Source of the DNA: Clytia hemisphaerica
Taxonomy: Eukaryota; Cnidaria; Hydrozoa; Leptothecata; Clytiidae
NCBI GenBank assembly: GCA_902728285.1
Contig: CACVBU010000943.1
Span: forward strand, 186,001 to 250,000
Reading direction: 5' to 3'
Length of the DNA stretch: 64,000 bases
In this document: positions 60,215-64,000 of the stretch, piece after piece
How positions within the stretch are numbered: the stretch's first letter is position 1
Layout of the letters: each line of letters begins with the position of its first letter
Program-made: the position numbers and the translations under genes
The notes under the pieces: model-generated
Told to the model about the DNA's origin: nothing
What the model saw: the letters and a program-made list of their open reading frames with translations, nothing else
Databases searched by the model: none

Positions 60215-60437
60215 GCTACCCTGAGTATCAGAGGTTGAGTTTTCAAAAAAAAATATCAACCTCTGACGATACCAATAATATAAATTTTATCACGCATGTG
60301 TCAAATTTAGTCACTACTGTAGAAATAATCAAAAATGAAAAGAAAAGATTACCATAATAATGTGTGTGATTGAAATGAATTTCTTTCAAAAAAAATCTTC
60401 TAGATGATTTCCAAATATTTAACAGTAATTTAAAATA
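60215..60437. mobile_element. MITE family G fragment
   Basis: Aligns with 30,890-31,160 through CCCTGAGTATCAGAGGTT, CAATAATATAAATTTTATC and TGATTGAAATGAATTT-type text. The terminal repeats of the complete copy at 30,869 are not present. Confidence 0.6.
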
Positions 60438-60842
60438 TTAAAGGAATAATCAGATTGTTTGTAATATTTGGCATCGTGTGGGATCCTTCTATTGTCCTGA
60501 GCAAAATCTCAAAATATTTTTGCCTAGCTATTTTCCCAAAATCGAGATATTCATGATATTCATGACGTAATCTTTTTTACGGAAAGACCCCGGTTTTTGC
60601 CAGTAGTGGCAAATTTTATACAACATTTGTCTACTGGCTAAAACCGGGGTATTTCCATAGAAAACATTACGTCATGAATATCATGAATTTAAGTTACAAG
60701 TTTTTGACTTTTAGAATGAAAACAATAGAATTTCAACGTAAAAATCGTGTAAGAACCCATTTCAAAAATTTCAAATTTTGATATCTCGATTTAGGAAAAA
60801 ATTGTTAAATATCTCAAACAAACCATCTGATTATCCCTTTAA
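60438..60842. mobile_element. MITE family E/F, copy interrupted by a foldback insert
   Basis: The ends TTAAAGGAATAATCAG and CTGATTATCCCTTTAA are inverted and end in TTAA. The outer sequence matches the shorter copy at 5,001..5,231. The inserted foldback (60,549..60,689) has arms ATTCATGATATTCATGACGT / ACGTCATGAATATCATGAAT, then CCCCGGTTTTTGCCAGTAG / CTACTGGCTAAAACCGGGG. Confidence 0.72.
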
Positions 60843-62790
60843 TTATTGTTAGGTTTTGTAATTGCCCCCGCAGGAGCGTAGCGACGAGGAGGCTCTCATA
60901 GTTTCACGCATAGATATTGGACTGGAATCTCAAAATTTTGCGAATTGTTTTGTTGTTGTTGTTGTTGTTGTCGCGTAAGCATTTCCGTAGTTAGTCTCTT
61001 CCGTAAATGTTCGGTTTTTTTCCGGGACGGTAGTATATATTTTCATATTACGTTATATGGTATTATCATTATTACATATTACAATTTTAGCTTTGATTTA
61101 GCTTTGAAAAGCTGAAGCGAGTGTTATAAATGCAAATCAAAACAGTGTATGATATAACACGAATTACAATATTACTTGTGCAAATCAAAACAAACAAAAT
61201 GGCAGACTGGTTATGATGATGATGAGCTGATTCATTGACTAGAAAAAGTGTTTTATGTATGTCAAATTTTGTTTCTTGTCTTTGAAACTGAATACTAACT
61301 ACTGTAATTTAGTGAGACGTTCACTTCAGCAATGATTTCAATTCTTTTTCCAGAATCTTTAAAGAAATTTGCTTAAGTTTTCAAATGTACATTTGATATT
61401 TTTGTTCAAACTCTAATTTATTTTTGTCTATCATTTTATTGATAACTACCTTTATTGTTTATAGGGCTTCTTGAGCTTTAAATACCATCATATGGTCGTA
61501 ACTCGAGAAAGTCCTTCTTAACTTAGTAAAACAACTGCCAAAATACAAAAAAGATGAATGTACATATATGTAAAGTTGATTGACTTTTTCTTTTGGTCTT
61601 CAAAATAATTTACCTCACTTAGAGTGTTTTTACGTCTTTTCAGTGCGGTAAATCTTTTCGAAAAACCTGAAAAAAGTTTGCTTACTCGTTAAACTTTACA
61701 TGCGCACGTTAAACTTTTTCATGCAGTTGTGATAGCCTAAATAACTTACGCTCCAGTGGTTTGGTGAAATAGCTCCAAATTCTGGCTTTCTAACTTAGGA
61801 GAGACCTTCCCGAAGGCATTTAACGGTGGTTAGACTAGGTACACAGACAGTCATACAGAAACACCATAAAGGGAAAGTATATCGCTAGCTATAAACTCAA
61901 AAAGTCTAGCTTCCTGAAGGCACGTCTCTTCATTGTATGCGCTGCGATCAGCTTGGAGAAAAGATTGCATCATGAAAAAGGACTATGCACTTGAAAAGAA
62001 ATTTAGGCGCATTTAACTTTTCTCGACTGTACGTCTGAATAAACCACAATGGCATTCCTTTACTTTTCTTTTGACAAAAAACATAGAAGATTTTGCTTGA
62101 GAAGTGCAATCACAGCGTACGCTAGTGGAGCCCGGGCCTTAACTAGGATAAGTGAGTTTCTATTTCACCCAACTTAAGATGGCGCAGAACTTTTTGATAA
62201 ATTTTATACGCAGTATCCTCTTGACTATTGTTTATTAGGCAAAGTAGCAATAGAGAATTGTTGAAATATAGCAGCCAATGAAAAAAACAAGCTATTTCTG
62301 ACTGGTTACCTTGTTGATTTATTCACCACTATATATTTTGCCTACAATCTAAGATGTCTGCGACATTACCAGAAAAGGTCTATTTAGTGAATAATAATCA
62401 TGACATATATCGTTATAAGAAAGAACCAGGAGAAAAAACAAACAAACAGGAGATGTGAAAATCAGTAAGATAATGATACCATAACTTTTTAAATATATTT
62501 TTGAGAGGCTTTTCCAGCTTTTCCTTAAATTTTATTAAGTTATCAAGCTGCATGAATTCTTCAAGTATGTATTTTTTTATAATGGAATATAATTTTTTTT
62601 TTCAAGCAAACGCCTCAATCAATCAATAATTCCTGATTATTTTTTAATGTTTAATATTTAAAGCATTAAAGCTTTATAAGTGCATGACATGATCTTTATG
62701 TGGGGGCATTTAGTGAAAGCTATGACTAGTATTAATTCAATGGAATCGAAATCGTAGACAAAGACAGATCTTTTATGTTATGATTTATTT
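60843..62790. other. Long stretch without recognised gene; TTG microsatellite near 60,950
   Basis: A TTG run of about eight units lies at 60,945-60,970. The rest is AT-rich, with no recognised exon pair, tandem array or paired termini. Confidence 0.45.
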
Positions 62791-62855
62791 TTTGAACTTC
62801 ATCCAAGAAATTGGATTGCCGTCATTGTTACTTTTCTCTGCGTTGAAAGTCTTTG

Positions 62856-63173
62856 TTATGACACAGGCTCTCAACTTTGGCATGCTATTTTTTTCAAGTC
62901 ATAAAAGAATTATTTCAGTGACAAAAGGGATTCAAAAGTATACACGCAGTTGAAATTCTGCATTTCAGAGTTGAAAAATGTTGATGAAATATATTGCAAA
63001 CTTTTGAAAAATGTAATGTTTAAAGCTCTGTCAATCCTTTTACCTAAATAATTCAAAGAAATAAAATTATGACGGAACGTTGTCGGATTTTTCATATCAA
63101 TTTTGAAATACAGGCGGCAACAAAGCTCGCATCAAAGAGACATTAAAAGATAGATGTCCAGTCGTTTATATGT
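62856..63173. mobile_element. Partial MULE-like MITE, inverted relative to 23,297..23,966
   Basis: CAAAAGGGATTCAAAAGTAT, ACACGCAGTTGAAATTCTGC and the terminus CCAGTCGTTTATATGTT reproduce, in inverted orientation, the left part of the complete element. The other terminus is missing; family G-like text adjoins on the left (near 62,795). Confidence 0.75.
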
Positions 63174-63848
63174 TAAGAATATGATTTTGGCATGTAATTT
63201 TCGGTAACTTAATTTAACCCTCATTGCGGATTTTTAAATCACATACTATTCCACACTCAATGTGAAATATCTGTCGTCATACGTGGTCCGTACGTGGTGC
63301 CCGCCGAGTTTCAGAGTAACTGGTTTCAGTTTTGATTTGAAAAAAGGAGCCTAGGCAAGAAAAACCTTGGCCAATCAGATTACTTGGGCTTGTTCTAGGA
63401 AAACCAACAAAACCTAATGCGCAGCGCAGGCGTCTCTCAGTGATCGACATTCGATACAAGATGGTACCACAGTCACGAGGACCCGAAAATCAAACCACGT
63501 TTATGTAAAAGAACAAAGTTATCAATCAACAAAGACATTTTCACTTGAAAAACAACTCTGTTTTATCTGGACAGTTTGGTATGATAGTAATTACTTTATT
63601 TGTATAAGTAAGTATTAGTATTAACATTCTACAATACAAATCTGTTCTGAAAGCAATCTCTTGCAGACCGGAAAGAGTTACATCGGATCGCCCAAAGTTA
63701 CCTTCATGTTTTTATTTTATTTTCTTATCTCTGATCCTGTCTTTCTCTTTTCTGACTGTCTGAGTTTCTGAGACTTAGTTTCTCATTTCTGACTGAGTTT
63801 TCATACCTGTCAATCATTTGTTCATCAATTTCGACCAGTCTAATTTTC
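63174..63848. other. Stretch without recognised gene
   Basis: No coding or repeat structure is recognised. The minus-strand frame 63,277..63,459 is isolated. Confidence 0.4.
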
Positions 63849-63911
63849 GCACCGAGTGGGATTCGAACCACCACCGTGTAGCCAGCGCTCTATCCGTTGA
63901 GTCATCGCCGC
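63849..63911 (-). repeat. tRNA-derived SINE-like head with A and B boxes
   Basis: The minus strand has an A-box-like GGATAGAGCGCTGG and a B-box GGTTCGAATCCC, a 4-bp T stem around TTCGAATC, and outer ends pairing at six of seven positions (GCGGCGA with TCGGTGC). It is only 63 bases, with no room for an anticodon arm, so it is not a working tRNA. Confidence 0.6.
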
Positions 63912-64000
63912 ACAGCAAAATCACGCAATTCATAACATATTATACCGAACTGGCAAAAGACGGGGGTAATGTTATTATAGTATGGGTAAAAGTACCCCTT

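Overview
This is nuclear DNA of a metazoan: AT-rich, with split genes (GT-AG introns, mostly 200-500 bases, some of 2-3 kb), TATA boxes, AATAAA signals and dense transposon debris. The gene content (an axonemal CFAP54, three-domain gelsolins, a four-SRCR lysyl oxidase, a pancreatic-type lipase, a rhodopsin-class GPCR) indicates an animal, probably a non-bilaterian or other soft-bodied marine invertebrate. A hydrozoan-like cnidarian is my best guess, but no sequence here proves the phylum. Layout from left to right: 0.6-6.9 kb, part of a CFAP54 gene on the minus strand, running off the left edge. 7-13.1 kb, a nest of DNA transposons and MITEs. 14.3-17.1 kb (+) and 18.1-20.7 kb (-), two convergent three-domain gelsolin/severin paralogues with the same seven-exon structure. 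21.1-24 kb, a 19-bp satellite, a TTAA-flanked MITE and a MULE-like MITE. 25.3-26.2 kb (-), an intronless GPCR. 27.6-30.0 kb (-) and 36.6-39.9 kb (+), two divergent genes of an unrecognised secreted-protein family, separated by MITEs and a LINE (33.0-36.0 kb, -). 41.6-47.4 kb (+), a lysyl-oxidase-like gene with four SRCR domains and an unusual C-terminal fibronectin type II module. 49.1-58.8 kb (+), a secreted pancreatic-lipase-like enzyme with a complete Ser-Asp-His triad and a PLAT domain. 59-64 kb, repeats and a tRNA-derived SINE-like head. I assembled the coding exons by hand from reading frame, splice sites and phase continuity, and joined coordinates are given in each entry. The genes are not an operon. 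The visible themes are two local inverted gene duplications (gelsolin pair, novel secreted pair) and repeated nested transposition. Several nested insertions can be read directly because an uninterrupted copy of the host repeat lies elsewhere in the window, giving internal empty-site controls and target-site duplications of 6, 7, 8 and 9 bp, plus TTAA. The most interesting items are the unrecognised secreted family, the LOXL-FN2 fusion, patchy gene conversion in the gelsolin pair, and the transposon nest.
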